The position numbers and the translations under genes are program-made. Shown here one piece after another: positions 32,084-44,525 of a stretch of 64,000 nucleotides of DNA; position 1 is the first letter of the stretch, and the number at the start of each line of letters is the position of its first letter. The DNA lies in assembly GCA_031763025.1 (NCBI GenBank), contig JASSKH010000021.1, positions 9,543,358 through 9,607,357 on the forward strand. Direction: 5' to 3'. The notes beneath the pieces were generated by a model. That model saw nothing but the letters and a program-made list of their open reading frames with translations, had not been told where the DNA came from and searched no databases. This stretch comes from Macrocystis pyrifera. Lineage: Eukaryota > Sar > Phaeophyceae > Laminariales > Laminariaceae.

Positions 32084-35000
32084 TTAGATATACATCTGGT
32101 AAGTGCTTCTTGTTTTCGTTTTGTTTGGCAGTCACGCATATATAGCAGTTGTATAGGTTTGATTATCACGTTTTTATCGTACAGCAGTGCTTGGGTAGAG
32201 CTTTGTGAGTGGTGGGTTTGTCTGTTGGTGAGGTTTTCGATGATTCGTGGGTGGGTGTGTGGGTGGGTGGGTAAGTTGGTCTATTCGTTTGTGGGTGGGT
32301 GAAAGCTTTCTTCGTGCATGTGGTTCGTGCGTGCGGGTACGTCGTACCCCTGTTCATAGCAATACTAATACTGTTAGCCGTGTATTTAGTCGAACAATGT
32401 ATAATTATATATAGGGAGGTACATAAGTATTCTGTCGTATTGATTTGAGCCTTTCTTGCGTCACCATCGTTATTGTTGTAGCACGACGACTCCGGAGGGA
32501 ATTCTCCTGCAGGAATGGCGGCCGCCCAACAACCGTTGTGTTCAACATTTAGTTCCAAACCCGAACAGTAATTGTCGCGGGCACTATAACTACCGCTCTC
32601 CCCTCGTACCGAACCCTCCTTTAATCTGTATGGTATAGCCTAAACGCAACATATCATCCCCACGTCCTGCATCACCGAACCTTTGCTCCTCACCTGGTAC
32701 CTGCTTATCCTGCTGTTTTTCGCCGCGGTTAAACCTTGCTCTTACATCACCCGCTCATCGGTCACAATTTCGTAGCCAACACATTTTTTTGTTTGTTGTG
32801 TCTGGTTAGCTTTCGTAGGGTTAGTCCGCATATATTAGCGCAACAGCCCAAAGCCAAACAAACGAAGTCGTATTGGTACAAGAAACGCCTCCATCGTACT
32901 CCCGCTCCGAAAGAATGCCTTGTAGTTTATATCAGTTCCGGACGGACGTCATCGGGTGTACGTACGCATATGAAGTCCTTGCTCCTGGCGCAGAATTGCT
33001 TTTAGAGGTACCATATACATGATACCTGGCACCAGGTGTGAATTTACGATACCTTCATCGTCAGGTGTTGTCTACCTCGTGTCGGGCTATTCTCTCTGCT
33101 GCGCTATGTTCCGTGCATTTGGGGCCTACAAATACTAGTGTTAGAGTGTATACACTCGCGACAAAGAGACACGGAATAGCAGGCTTGACGAAACCCTACG
33201 TACCATTCAACGATCAGGATACGTAGGATGCGCGGATCTGTGCGTTCGATCGTACCATGTGGAGTACGAGCACATTCTCTTGCGGGGATATTCTTTGATT
33301 CTTCATGCGCGTCTCTATATGCGCGCCGGGCGACGGAGGCGGGCCTGTCCGCAAGGAAAATTCTCCAAACAATTTGAGCAAACAGGCGATTTTTTTTTTT
33401 GTGATATACAGCAAGCAGCAAAATGTATCGGAACAGCGCAATACGAAATTACTGCGGAGTAGGAATGACGTAGAGGTAATTACTCGACGGCCCCTGTCCC
33501 CTATCCACAAAACAGACTACGGGTACCAGGTAGCTAGATTGGAAGATACGCAAAAATGAGCGAGATGAGAGCGGGGGTATATACGATGTACGTGCGTTGC
33601 GATCCTAGCGGGGATGAATATTGAACGTCCCCTGTATATGAGGAAGTTCCTCACATGCAGCCGTATTCAATGTTTTGCGGTAATTCGCCAAAGCACCAGC
33701 AATTACAGGATTTTTTTTGCGTTAATCCGACATGTTCGGCAAGCAGTACAGGGACACCTGCATGTATCATAAATCAAATGAATACAACAGATTTATATGA
33801 TGACACCCAATATCAGAAACAGAATTGTTCACGCCAGTGGAGATAGCGCGGCAGCAGCCTGCCACACCATTCCGCCAAAAAAAATAAAAGCAGCGCCATT
33901 GTGGTAAGCGGATTGCCATAGGAGGGCCATCCATCTTGTCTGCTGCATTGCCTGTGAGCCTTGTGGTTTATCTAGGTTGGCGTACCCTCTGCAGCTGCAG
34001 CAAGACCGGAAAATGTTCAGACATCGTGTGTCTCGCGTTGCTGCGGCTGCCCTTCTACTGCCAGGGGCATCTTGTGGTGTGTCGGCATCGTCTCCACGGA
34101 ACCACCACCAGGTACACTACATACAGTAGCGCAACAGAAGGGAGAAGAGGGAGGGCGGGAGAGAGGGATTGAAGAGGGCACAGTCGGCAAGTCCAGATGG
34201 CCTATACGCCAGATGTTCGATGATGTTTAGTGTAAAAACTAAGAGAGGAAGGAGCGTAATCATCCACTGACAGCCCGACTTGTGGTGGCGAGTGAGGAAC
34301 GAACCAAATGTGTTCCCATTGGATTTGTAAAGTTGTTTCGTTTTGATCTGTAACACTCACATATATAACGTACGACCCATTCTATCTTGTACGTACAGCA
34401 GTAGTTTGACCCCAGAAAAAACGTATTCGCTGTAGACTATATCATAGCCTGAGACGTGCATGGGTTGGAGATTGGGTTTTTACTGGCTAGTTATATGCTA
34501 TTTATGCACCCGTAGGTCATATGGCTGATACTACTAGTTGCAGCGATGCCAACTATCTTATTCATCTTTAAGATCCTCAGTTCGTGAGACCGCTTGCTGA
34601 TAGACAATAAGCGAGAGAGAAAAAGAGAGAAAGACAAGGAGTGGCTGAATGCTGTCTATGGGGCATAGAACACGTCCCCATCGACTTTGGCCGTGCCGAT
34701 GGCTGGCCGTCGTCGTGTATCGGACCAACGTGTATGTAGATATCAACACCATCCTGTTTGTAGAGCCTGACAATTATCAAGTTGAGTCAGTTGGCTGGCT
34801 TGCCAACTATGACTATTAATAGCCGGAAAGTAAAGCCAACCCCATCAGCCAAAGTCACAGCGATTTCTGGAGTCTTTATTATAGTTTTTGAAACGATTGA
34901 ACTCCTAGCCCTTCACCCAAACAACGTAACAATTAAAGTAGCAAAAACATCGCACATGTTGTGTTGGTAAGCACATTTGTTTCAGACTCCGAGGCGACGC

Positions 35001-36456
35001 CGCGCTGGGGTCGAGCTCAGTCTGGACAAAGGGTAGATTCAGGGTTGGAGTTAGGGTTAGGATTGGAGTGGGTTGACGCCTTCTTGTAATCTGCGCAGAC
35101 AAAATACTCAAAAAGCGCTTATGACCTGCAAACAATGACAACATGTTTTGTAATTCATCTGGGAAAAATATGTGCCCAAGACCTGCGGAGGCGTCGCAAC
35201 AAACACGCCGAGCATCTGTCTCTCTCCGTAACTCTCTGCCTCTGGCCCTCTGTCGCTCTCTCTCTTTGAGAACCGCCTTGACGAGCTCAGATATCAGGTA
35301 TTTACTAGCTGCCCCCTTTCAATTTTCGCTGCAACATTTTTTCGGAACCATTTTTTCCCTCTCAGCGCTTTCTGGGGCATTCTTTTATCGCATGGAAGAA
35401 CCATGATTACGATAAATTAACCAGGTATATTTTCAGCGGTAGTAATCCAAGTTGTTGTTTTTTTTCTATCCGTCGGGATCGCGTTCCACCACTTGAACCA
35501 GATCGACGTCCAGCTCGACGTCTCGTGTGTCTGACACCAACACGCTGTGCCGCGTATCATGTGATCCTTCCTGCTCGTTTCGGTAACCACACACAGGTGC
35601 TTAAGAGCCAGGTGGGCGGGCGAGGTCCTGTTCACCGCCACTTGCAGACATGCACCGCCGCCGACGGCTTCACCGTCACTTCAGACGTAAGCACCGCGTT
35701 TATTAATAGGCCGAATCCGAATATTTTTCAGTACCGGTAAGTCATTTAGATGAACAATGGAGCTGTGACTCGCCACGCCTTGAGTGCAACAAAAATATAG
35801 AGTCAGACTGTGGAGTATGAGTTGGTGGTTTGCTGGAGGTTCCGACAGTCTGTCCGATTGAGTCGGTTCGATCGTTCTTGTAGGAAATATTTTCGAATTT
35901 CGGGGTAATTTCTACTTCGGTTTAGGGTGGGCGCTTCGCGTTAGGTAAACGCTAGGTTTTTGGCTAACGAGATTATCAAGTCAACAGATCAGCTGGCAAT
36001 CAGATGGACTGGCCAGTCCACTCTTGCCAATCAAAGCCAGTTACAGTAGTTAGTTAACGGCGCTTGCCTATCTTCTTCTCGTCTCGAGCTCGTACCGACA
36101 CGCAGTGCTCTATCTAGCGATTGTATCGGTTTCTACGGAGACTCCGGGATATCTGGTCTTATTTCTCATCAGCATCGTTCAGAGTGCATTAGGATTATCG
36201 TGTGCTTGTAGTATTAATAGTATAGTATATCTATCAACGTTATACCTTTGTCCACCCCCATACTATATGGGTACGGATTTCGCTTGGCAGGGAAATGTTC
36301 TTCCTTGATTCCACCATTTTTTATGCTACGAAATGATTCATATTTATCCCAGTGTTGAAGTGATGCGGCCGGCCTAAAAATTCAGAGACTTTAAAAAAAC
36401 ACATTTTGACACGAGACCTCTGAAACATTCAAAACACATATATTATGGGACTATGT
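32084..36456. other. Long intergenic stretch with GT-rich patch
   Basis: No gene was recognised in 4.4 kb. A GTGGGTGGGTGTGTGGGTGG patch lies at about 32205-32305. A short stretch with TTAGGGTTAGGATT occurs near 35050. All open frames are under 130 codons and none is family-like. Confidence 0.45.
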
Positions 36457-36615
36457 TAGGGTTGGCAGTTGGCAATCAACTAACAACACAATCATGACTA
36501 TTCTTGTCTTTTTAAAGCGCGGTTATTTTAAACATATTCATGATTACATTTCCGCGATTATTTGATTATATCAAAAGTATTCATGATCGATCAATCAACT
36601 TAGATTTGGTGATTA

Positions 36616-36718
36616 TTACGGGGGTTCATAGTTAACGGGACCAAATATTGTTAGTAAAAATACCTATATATAGGTTTTTATGTATGCCATAGGTCCTGTT
36701 AACTATAGACCCCCGTTA
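36616..36718. mobile_element. TA-flanked MITE, copy 4 (TTACGGGGG family)
   Basis: A complete 103-bp copy with TA on both sides (36614-36615, 36719-36720). The left end is TTACGGGGGTTCATAGTTAA and the right end TTAACTATAGACCCCCGTTA. The inverted repeats are near-perfect over about 25 bases. Confidence 0.85.
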
Positions 36719-36800
36719 TAGTGGTGATTATATGTTGTAAAAATTACCACGTCGTATTGTGCTTCGTATAAATCACACCCTGAACAGTCTACTAATAACA

Positions 36801-36965
36801 TATGCCTATTGGTCTGTCAAGAGTTTGGGTGCGTATCGATACATATTACCCCCTGCAATAGGAAAGTGAAAGTGTCTATCGATAGCTATCTATTTGATCA
36901 ATATGTTCAAAGCAACATATATATACAATAATGCAATATTAGGCTCATGTTCTTAGGATATACAG
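36801..36965 (+). repeat. Long-period repeat, unit A
   Basis: TATGCCTATTGGTCTGTCAA, then CGATACATATTACCCCCTGC, and AGTGTCTATCGATAGCTATC, all have counterparts in the same order at 39105-39258. More diverged relatives built on TATCGATA, AATAGCCTATT and TTCAGAG motifs fill 37.4-37.6, 38.3-38.7 and 39.2-39.5 kb. The pattern is that of an old satellite or of repeated copies of one element. Confidence 0.5.
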
Positions 36966-37616
36966 TAGTTTATGCCCTCCGATATGGTCCCCAAGGTTTT
37001 CCGTCCACACTCGCAGCTAGCTGCTCTCGTACACTCACAAGACACCACGAACGAGTCGCTCCAGGGAAGCTCCCTCGATCAAGAAAACAAAAATTAAAAG
37101 GTGTCTGGCTGGCGAAAATCCTCCCTGCTCAGCGTTCAAACAGATCAGATCGAACGCTCAACACAGAGCCCTCTTCGAACTCAAACTAATTGGTGTCACA
37201 CCTTTACTCTTGTAGCTCTGACTCTGTTTGAACGTGTTTAGCTCGCCGGTCAGCAACTACGAATTAGGCAAGGTGTGTCTCAAGGCTATCCAATTCTTAT
37301 GTACAAACCAACCCGCGTTGATCTGATTGGTTGCCCAAACTTTTTCCGTACGTCTAACAAAACTCGCATTTTCTCGTGCCTCGATAATACTATGCGTATA
37401 TGGATTTGTCTACCGATTTTTTTTATCATTTGATAAATACTTCTGTAGGTTCATAGCAATATTATTTTAGGTACAATAAGCTATAGTAATTGTTCTCAGG
37501 ATAAGTATGTGGAGTTATCTATTCATACCGATTGATTTCCTAGAATATTCAGAGAAGTACCCATCGATACGTACTTATTTGATCAATACGTTCAGAGATT
37601 TTTGTGCAATAGCCTA

Positions 37617-37721
37617 TTACGGGGGGCCATAGTAAATAGAACCAAATATGGTTAGACAAAATGGGTAAATATACAGGTTTTAATGTTTACCATAGGTCCT
37701 ATTAACTATGGATCCCCGTAA
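37617..37721. mobile_element. TA-flanked MITE, copy 5 (TTACGGGGG family)
   Basis: A complete 105-bp copy with TA on both sides (37615-37616, 37722-37723). The left end is TTACGGGGGGCCATAGTAAA and the right end ATTAACTATGGATCCCCGTA plus A. It lies 1 kb from copy 4, in the same orientation judged by the GGACCAAATAT/AGAACCAAATAT block. Confidence 0.85.
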
Positions 37722-37865
37722 TACGATAGTACTGCTCTTACGATAGTACTGTTCTTGGTCGATCGATACCTTCTTCTTTGACCACTGCCAAGACAAATGG
37801 TACCTCCTAGGCTGTTATATGGATAGAGATGGATGCGACATTGTCGATCAGTACTACCGACGTCC

Positions 37866-38190
37866 CCGGTGGCTTGGTAGGTGGTCCGCGAGCCTATCAA
37901 GATCAATTTCGTGAGTTCGAGTCTCACCGAGTGCATGCTCGTAGGGACTTTTTTTCTTGCATAAAATTGATTAGCGGAAAGCGCGAGAGCGTGAGTTAGC
38001 TGTACATTCGATGAAAATCGACGAGCAGTGGGAATGCTGAACCCTATGCGCGATAAAAACTAAAGGCACGTACCGGGGGGGACAAGAGACGACACCTGTA
38101 ACCACGGCTTGTCCAGAAGATCGTCGAGGGTAAAACCTCCTACGAGTGGGCTGGAAAGTAAAAGTGAAGAAAAAAAAACAAACAAAAAAA
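37866..38190 (+). mobile_element. tRNA-derived SINE, full-length copy
   Basis: The head carries an A-box-like TGGCTTGGTAGGTGG (37870) and a B-box GAGTTCGAGTCTCACC (37913), as in a tRNA gene. The body follows: CATGCTCGTAGGGACTTTTT, AAAATTGATTAGCGGAAAGC, ATCGACGAGCAGTGGGAATG and CACGGCTTGTCCAGAAGATC. It ends in an A-rich tail, GAAAAAAAAACAAACAAAAA at about 38168. At least three other partial or diverged copies occur in the window (21.8, 23.3, 28.7 kb). Such SINEs are copied by a LINE enzyme in trans. Confidence 0.75.
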
Positions 38191-39104
38191 AGTACCTGCC
38201 TTTTTGGCCCGTACATGCATCCAGATAAAGAGATACAATAGGCTTGATATCTACCTGGTACATATTTGACCAACTGTTGTTAACAGATACAATGCAATAT
38301 GTGGTCTGTGGGTGCACCAGGCTAATGCTTTTAGGATAGGGATGCAAACAAAATGTCGATCGATGCAAATATATTTCATGTAAGTATATCTACTGTAGTA
38401 TCAATAATACCCCTGCAAACCTACTTGAAGAGTTACAATAAGCAGTATGTATGGATGGGCACCCTTGCAGACCTATTTAATAGAGCAATAATAGGTATTG
38501 TATGACAGTATTGCAAGCCTACTGAACTGATCGATAGGCATCGATCGATATCAGAGCAAATCGCTTTTATCAATACGTATCGATAGGTGGCGATGCAAAG
38601 GTATTGTTCGTACGATAGCCTATTAAGGATTACTTTCAAACTATATTGTTGTCTAAGATAGCTATCGATGGACAGACACCCTCGCCACCCTATCGGACGC
38701 ACAATAGCCTATTGTGGCCGCTGCCCCTGTCCTATTGTTGCTTTCAATAACTATACATATGCCCCCAAACTAACTCATTCATTGTGGTTTGCAATATGTA
38801 TCGATACACATGATATCCTATATAAGAGGGTATTTTCCAGGGTATAAGAAGAAACTACACGGTACACAAACATTTCGGTCTAGAACAGTACAGGCTCGAC
38901 CCTCACACCACCTCGTTTCGAAGGCCATCCACCTCAAGCTCTTCGGATGCAACAACGACGGACACCGCCGGACATGCGGATGCTGCGCCAACCTGAAGTG
39001 GCACACCGTATGGATTTAAAGCTCTATGGAAAATGGAGGGGTCTTAGCCTATCGAACATACCACGCCGCAATGCCCGGAACCTTGGGCAGCAAGGCCTAT
39101 CGGA

Positions 39105-39258
39105 TATGCCTATTGGTCTATCGATAGGTTGGGGTATTTCTTACCGATACGTATTGTCCCCTGCAGTGGGATGGTGACATTGTCTCTCGATACCTATATA
39201 TTGGGCCGGTAGGTTCAGAGCAATACGTACAATAGGCGTTTATCTTCGGATAGGCCAT
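39105..39258 (+). repeat. Long-period repeat, unit B
   Basis: The partner of 36801-36965: TATGCCTATTGGTCTATCGA, then CGATACGTATTGTCCCCTGC, and TTGTCTCTCGATACCTATAT, with roughly 75 percent identity by eye. Both end near AGGTTCA/TGTTCAAAGCAA and a TTAGGAT/TTCGGAT block. Confidence 0.5.
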
Positions 39259-39575
39259 ATATATATATATATATTTTTTTTAATCGATACCCATTCTTTC
39301 TCCAGTATGTTCAGATAATTTTATGCAATAGCCTGTTGTTCTCAGGAGATGGGTGTGTGGTTTTGTCGATCGATGCCTATTTCTTCGACCAATGTGTTGA
39401 AATGATAAGTACAACATGCTATTGGCCGAACAGTAGATCAGTGAAGATGTCAATCGATGCTGTCGGCCACAATTGGCTCCAAAGAGGTTCAATCGATACC
39501 TATCGCAAGCATCAGTAGCCCTCCTATTGGAATAGGAACCTATCGATTGCCTACTGACCCGAAACATGTAGCACC

Positions 39576-39968
39576 GTGGCACCGCTGCAAGCCTCCGCTG
39601 GCATGGCAGGAACAATGAGGGCCGCCTTGCTCGTTGTTGTGGACAGCATTGATGGGAAACAGTGGTACACACCCACAAAGCAGCTACAAGAAATGTCGCT
39701 GCAGCTGTGTGCAGCTGTGCGAAGGTTGCCGCGGGAGAAATTGGTCGTGCTCTGCGATATCCCCAACCTACTGCCAATGGTGGCTGTTGGCGAAACTCAC
39801 CCCAAACGTGACGGCCCGGCTCATGTGACGCGGGTGCCACAGATTCGAGTGCGGAGCGTTGAGTGTAGCATCTTGCCAACCGCAGTTTTAACTTGCTATA
39901 TGCGCTCGATTGAGGATGTTGAGGACATGATGTTCGGCGACAGGTTCGACGGACGTGGCGTAACTTGA
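39576..39968 (+). CDS. Hypothetical protein, about 120-130 codons
   Basis: An open frame with an internal ATG at 39603 codes for MAGTMRAALLVVVDSIDGKQ, WYTPTKQLQEMSLQLCAAVR and KLVVLCDIPNLLPMVAVGET. It is regular and protein-like, without low complexity, in an otherwise repeat-filled region. No family was recognised. It lies inside the probable older hAT-type element and could belong to it, or be an exon of a host gene. A long antisense frame covers the same bases and looks like its mirror. Confidence 0.35.
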   Translation: MAPLQASAGMAGTMRAALLVVVDSIDGKQWYTPTKQLQEMSLQLCAAVRRLPREKLVVLCDIPNLLPMVAVGETHPKRDGPAHVTRVPQIRVRSVECSILPTAVLTCYMRSIEDVEDMMFGDRFDGRGVT

Positions 39969-41020
39969 TTAGGTGGTTTGTCGAGAGATCTGTGTCGCCT
40001 TCGAACAGGAGATTGACGGTGTCCAGTGGCCGGATTATCAGTAAATAGCTGTCGTTTCAACCATGTGACTGGGAGAGGAACATGGCCGAGCAATCCGAAA
40101 TAATAATAGTGTCGGCCGAGTTTGAGCACTCGACCGTATGAATCACTTCTTCTTTCTCCTTTAGGTCATCAATCGAGGTGTTGAAGTCTTGAATGTTTTG
40201 AGCATTTTCGAACTGCTGCTGTTTTTCGAAGGGGGGGGGGGAGTCGCTATTATCTACCAGGTAGTATGTAATCGTTGAATATGTCTTGATGGAGATGTCT
40301 TGTGGGTTGTAAGTTGTACGGCGATACGTGCGGCGTTGTTCATTGCCGGCTCCTTTTTTGTTTTTTTTTTCGGGGGGGTGGTGTGGGTGGTAGATTTTGG
40401 TTTTACGAGGACGCCCTAATTTTAAATGGGTGCTTTTGTTTTCGCCCGATTATAGTGTTATTAGGAGGGGAGGGGTAGTGCAGAAATCGATATTGGTTTG
40501 GGCGCCCTCTGTTCGAATGATTGTGTGCGTCTTGGGCTGAGATTATCCCACTGACTATCAACATAACTGCTCTAGCTGATAAACCAAAGTTCTTGTGTGG
40601 AAAAGCGTACGTAACACACCCTCTAAATCACACTGCATCGTGAAATCTACGTAGCCTGGGCCAGTACACCGGTATTGGGTACACATACTATCGAGATGGG
40701 ATTTGGCCGATGGCGGATTCGCAGAAGCAGGGCGTGACGGTTTGAGTCTCGAGTGCAAAAACAAACAGAGAGGTAGTTCCTACAATTAACGACAAGCGGC
40801 TCTCGGCGACGCTGCTGCGGCGTTCGGCGCCGCCGCTTTGCGCTTGCCGGCGTTCCTCATGACTCCAATTGACGAACCCCGATGGCAAAAGGCACGACTG
40901 CCGTGGCTTCGTTGCTCTAGTAACTGCGTGCTGGGTGTGCTGTTGTGCGCTCGGGTCGGGTGTCGTTGTGTCGTAGCAACCTATAGTATTATCCCGGCAT
41001 GATGGCGCCTTCTATTTCTC
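39969..41020. other. No recognised gene
   Basis: Contains G-runs (about 40229-40238 and 40371-40380) and short open frames near 40.6-40.9 kb without recognisable domains. Confidence 0.4.
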
Positions 41021-41190
41021 TATAAATAATCAAATAATCATGACTATAGTCAATCATTTTTTTTTCCTGATTTAATCACGCCCACGAGGAGATTATAACT
41101 GTAATCAAATTAAAAAAAAAATCAAGCCAAAAACACCCGAAATAGTCAATATGCAAATGAAGGCCGTTTGTTACTTGATTACCGACACTA

Positions 41191-43587
41191 GACCACAGTC
41201 TGTGGGGTTTGGCGGATCGTGTTGTGATCACCTGCTGCTATAGGAGCTTCCTCAGGGAGCCCTTGGCGAACTTCTTCCGGCGGGGGGTTATTTCGAACGA
41301 ACTCACAGCGACCTGGCGATTTCTTGTAACATTGCATAAAAACTGAACAATTCGTCGGCTGTGAATTCTTCCGTTCGGTCGATACTCAGCTTAGCAAGCT
41401 GCGCAATGCACCGTTAGTGGATTTCAGATTTTTCCATATATATATTCCTCGCCGAAACATGTTCATACTACTGCTTTATTCGCGAATCGTTTTTGGGGTG
41501 TTGGTATTCCTGTAAGTTTACTTATTCTTATAAAAACGTTCACCAATTTTTTAGTCTGAAATGGTACAACAAGTTTATCTAGTGAACCAACGCAACCTAC
41601 TCTCTAAATAACGGAAGGCCATTTTGCTACGATTTCGGTTTTCAGCAACACCCACATTTGTTTCTCTAGAGTCCATTCGAAACCGCTGCTACTGTATCGT
41701 ACGATACTACATACACTTGATCGCAGACATAATATTTCGGATTTTATAAAAATAGATTACTCTGCTCTGCTTGATCGGTTTTCGATTGTAAGTAGTAGGA
41801 AAGTGTGCGATATATTGAAAATTAGGACAATCACCATCAGATGTGATATTCAAGATTTCGTCGACGCGTATTGACGAGGTGTGTGTGATAATTCGTTCCC
41901 GCGATTTACAGGTTTTGTGTGAGCTCTTGATTTTGTTAGTATATATATTCCCCATCGAATGCGACGAACACTAGTTGCTGTGGCACTCAGGGAGGCATAC
42001 ATACATATATATCTCAAGATTTTGCATCAGTCGTCCGAGACTATAATCGGAAATTGTATTTGTGTATGCACGAGTGCAGCAGTGCAGTGTATATATTCAT
42101 ATCTCGTATGCTACATTCATAACTGCAGCACTTCCGGGAAGTTATGTCGTAACTACAGCAGTTGTAGTAGCCGTTCAGATCATCATTTCATGCCTGGTTG
42201 GTAGCGAAATGTTAGCGTACAAAACCTGTCAGTATGCGTGGACCACTATTTGAAAGCTACACACCCCGCAGAACGCACGATCGAAGCATCACAGCAGAAA
42301 GCTTGCAAATATCAGATAGGAGGAAAATATTTCCTCGCCGCTTTGGTTTTTGTTTTCCTAGCTTGCGGCTTTTTTTCGTGTGGAGCCACTTAGCCCTAAA
42401 ATGCCAAACGGTATACACTTGGATTGCCTCTCGGGAAGGAGGAGTAGAAGGGGGGGGGGTGTACTCGATAAGAGAGATGTACTCGATATCATGCATGGCC
42501 GTAGTCGTATGACCATAGACCCTCGCATCCCTACAATGCCGGGACGGAGCATGTCGGGTTTTCACCGACCAGGCAGACATTGCTTGCACCAAGCGCGAAG
42601 CGCCGTGAGGTGTCCGGCGAGTCGCATGAAGGGTGAGCTGCATCCTACTAAGAACCGCTTGTGAGGCGGACTTTCTTGCATATGGATGACAGCTTCAATG
42701 AGTTAGTTTAATTTCCGGTGTAGCCACTTCCAGAGACAGCAATGGGAGTACTATGTAACTGCCTCTTGGGTGCCTTACCTTGAACACTACGTGATACGAT
42801 CAATTCCCTTGTGCAGAGTAAAGGTTATTTACTTCGCACAAATGATATAACTAGACGACCAGCTGTGGGCAACCGCCAAAAAAATAAAAAACAGTACCCT
42901 GGATGTCTAGCTCACGTAGTGAGCGGCATGTTTTACAGTGTCGTTGCCAACCGACGCCAACCCAACCCATATATAATAGCGGGGTGGGGAGTAGAAGGGG
43001 GGGGGGGTCACTTCGCCGGGTATTTTACATCACAATGGAGAAAGTACGACTGTGCCAAAACGATGTATTCGTTAATATACGGATGATGTTACGCTGGCCG
43101 TTACCTGGAAAACCATCTGGCAAAGCATAGTCCCCTCCCGGGCTTGACACAGAAGATGGTGATTCAAAGTGGTTCATTGTGGATGTTTCCTTTTTCGTCG
43201 GATAGGAATCTATAGTTAGGAACTTGCATTACAAACTTCATATTGGCACGGTATAACGGTACGCGAGGTATTGTCAGTGTGTCTACTGAGCGAACTAAAG
43301 TATTTGATACCCGTATAAAAAACATTACCGAACTTAGCACAGTGTTGGGTACTCGCTATCGAGGCCGAATCGAATAAATCTCAGGCGGACGCAGTGAACT
43401 TACGGAAGTTTACGGTACCGGCATCGAGATCGTACCGAACCATACAGGACTGTTCGGTAGCTTAATACGACCGTGCTGAACACACCGGTAAACTCTGGCG
43501 GGGAATGTAAAGAGGGAATATCCCCGGGATATCATTCGATGCACCTGACCGAACGAACCCATGAAAATACCTGATTACGTCTCCGGC
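41191..43587. other. Intergenic with G-runs
   Basis: No gene was recognised. Two similar GAGTAGAAGGGGGGGG stretches lie at about 42440-42462 and 42985-43008; both could form G-rich structures. Confidence 0.45.
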
Positions 43588-43710
43588 AGCCCGAAAGCGA
43601 GATTTGAAAACACTAGATGAAAATCGGCCAAGACAGTGGGGATGCGGAACAATCTATACCTTTATCGGGGGTGGGGGGAGAGGCGCATCACGACAGGAGT
43701 GGTAATTTCT
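43588..43710 (+). mobile_element. Possible SINE body fragment, highly diverged
   Basis: CGAAAGCGAGATTTGAAAAC and GATGAAAATCGGCCAAGACA GTGGGGATGCGGAAC resemble the body of the SINE at 38015-38045 (GATGAAAATCGACGAGCAGT GGGAATGCTGAAC). Identity beyond that is weak. Confidence 0.3.
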
Positions 43711-44525
43711 GTCCGAAAAAAGTATTGGCCGGCCGGCAGGGCTCCGCAAACAAACACCATTGGAATACCATTCGTATTGGTATATCCTTGGTTATTTACC
43801 TAGGCGTCGCGGTGGTTGATCTCGAAATCGTGAACGGATGAAGTATAGAACTCACAAAAGACTGGAGCCTTGGAAAACTCAGATGCTGCCCTACCCGCAC
43901 GGTAGCACTAGTCGAGAGAAGGGAAGACAGTCGTCATTACGGTTTGTCCAGATGGCCATCGCCTGTTGAGCATTTACTACCAGCATTAGCTGGAGAGATG
44001 AACCGTGGTAGTTCTGGGGCGGTTCGACCAAAACATAATGCACGGTATCATACAACCTGCTTTCGGACTGCATGCTATTTGGTACTTGTTGTATAGACAT
44101 GTCTGTCGAGACAGGGGTTGTGTTGTGTGTTTTGATCTGCTCTCAAGCTGGAGAAGTCGGAGCAGACCTGGTACACGGGTGGCAATAGTATGACACCTGG
44201 TGTTGACTTTTGATACTTGTCATCCTGCAATAAGCAGCGAAACACGGTTGAACCTCGATCGCTCATGATCTCCAAAGAAGAGAAAGCCACGAGGCACACT
44301 TCCACGTTGTTTGTATTTCCTCCCGGCTAAACACTATTACGTTGCTGGCGTTTCTTTACCCTTATACTCCTGCACTTTTTTTAATCTTCTTCTGTGTCTA
44401 GCAGAGCTCTGTCCCATGGGTGTGGGTCGATTTCTCTCCCTCCCCTCGCATGTTCAAATTCCTTGTGTCCCCACAAGTAATGTTCTTGTCTACAGCGATT
44501 TTTTATTCGTGCCTTCAAACTACTT
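43711..44525. other. No recognised gene
   Basis: Nothing recognised. First exons of the 45-50 kb gene might lie here or at 44.6-44.9 kb, but no signal peptide followed by a matching donor was found. Confidence 0.4.

Larger units (their letters stand above)
36457..41190. mobile_element. Probable older hAT-type element, heavily interrupted
   Basis: Left end TAGGGTTGGCA (followed by a duplicated GTTGGCA) then ATCAACTAACAA; right end read inward TAGTGTCGGTAATCAAGTAA. Allowing for the 7-bp duplication, about 19 of 23 bases agree, and both fit the hAT (T/C)A(A/G)NG rule. Inside both ends are clusters of ATGATTA, TAATCA and AATCATGACTAT motifs (36490-36615 and 41030-41180). The 8-bp flanks (GACTATGT and GACCACAG) agree at only four positions, so a target duplication is not established. 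The 4.7-kb interior holds two MITEs, a SINE, a long-period repeat and one unassigned open frame. Two unrelated ends of the same family remain possible. Confidence 0.38.

Noticed and set aside
32205-32305. GTGGGTGGGTG patch as a functional G-quadruplex
   Set aside because: Simple low-complexity repeat with no gene or regulatory context nearby.
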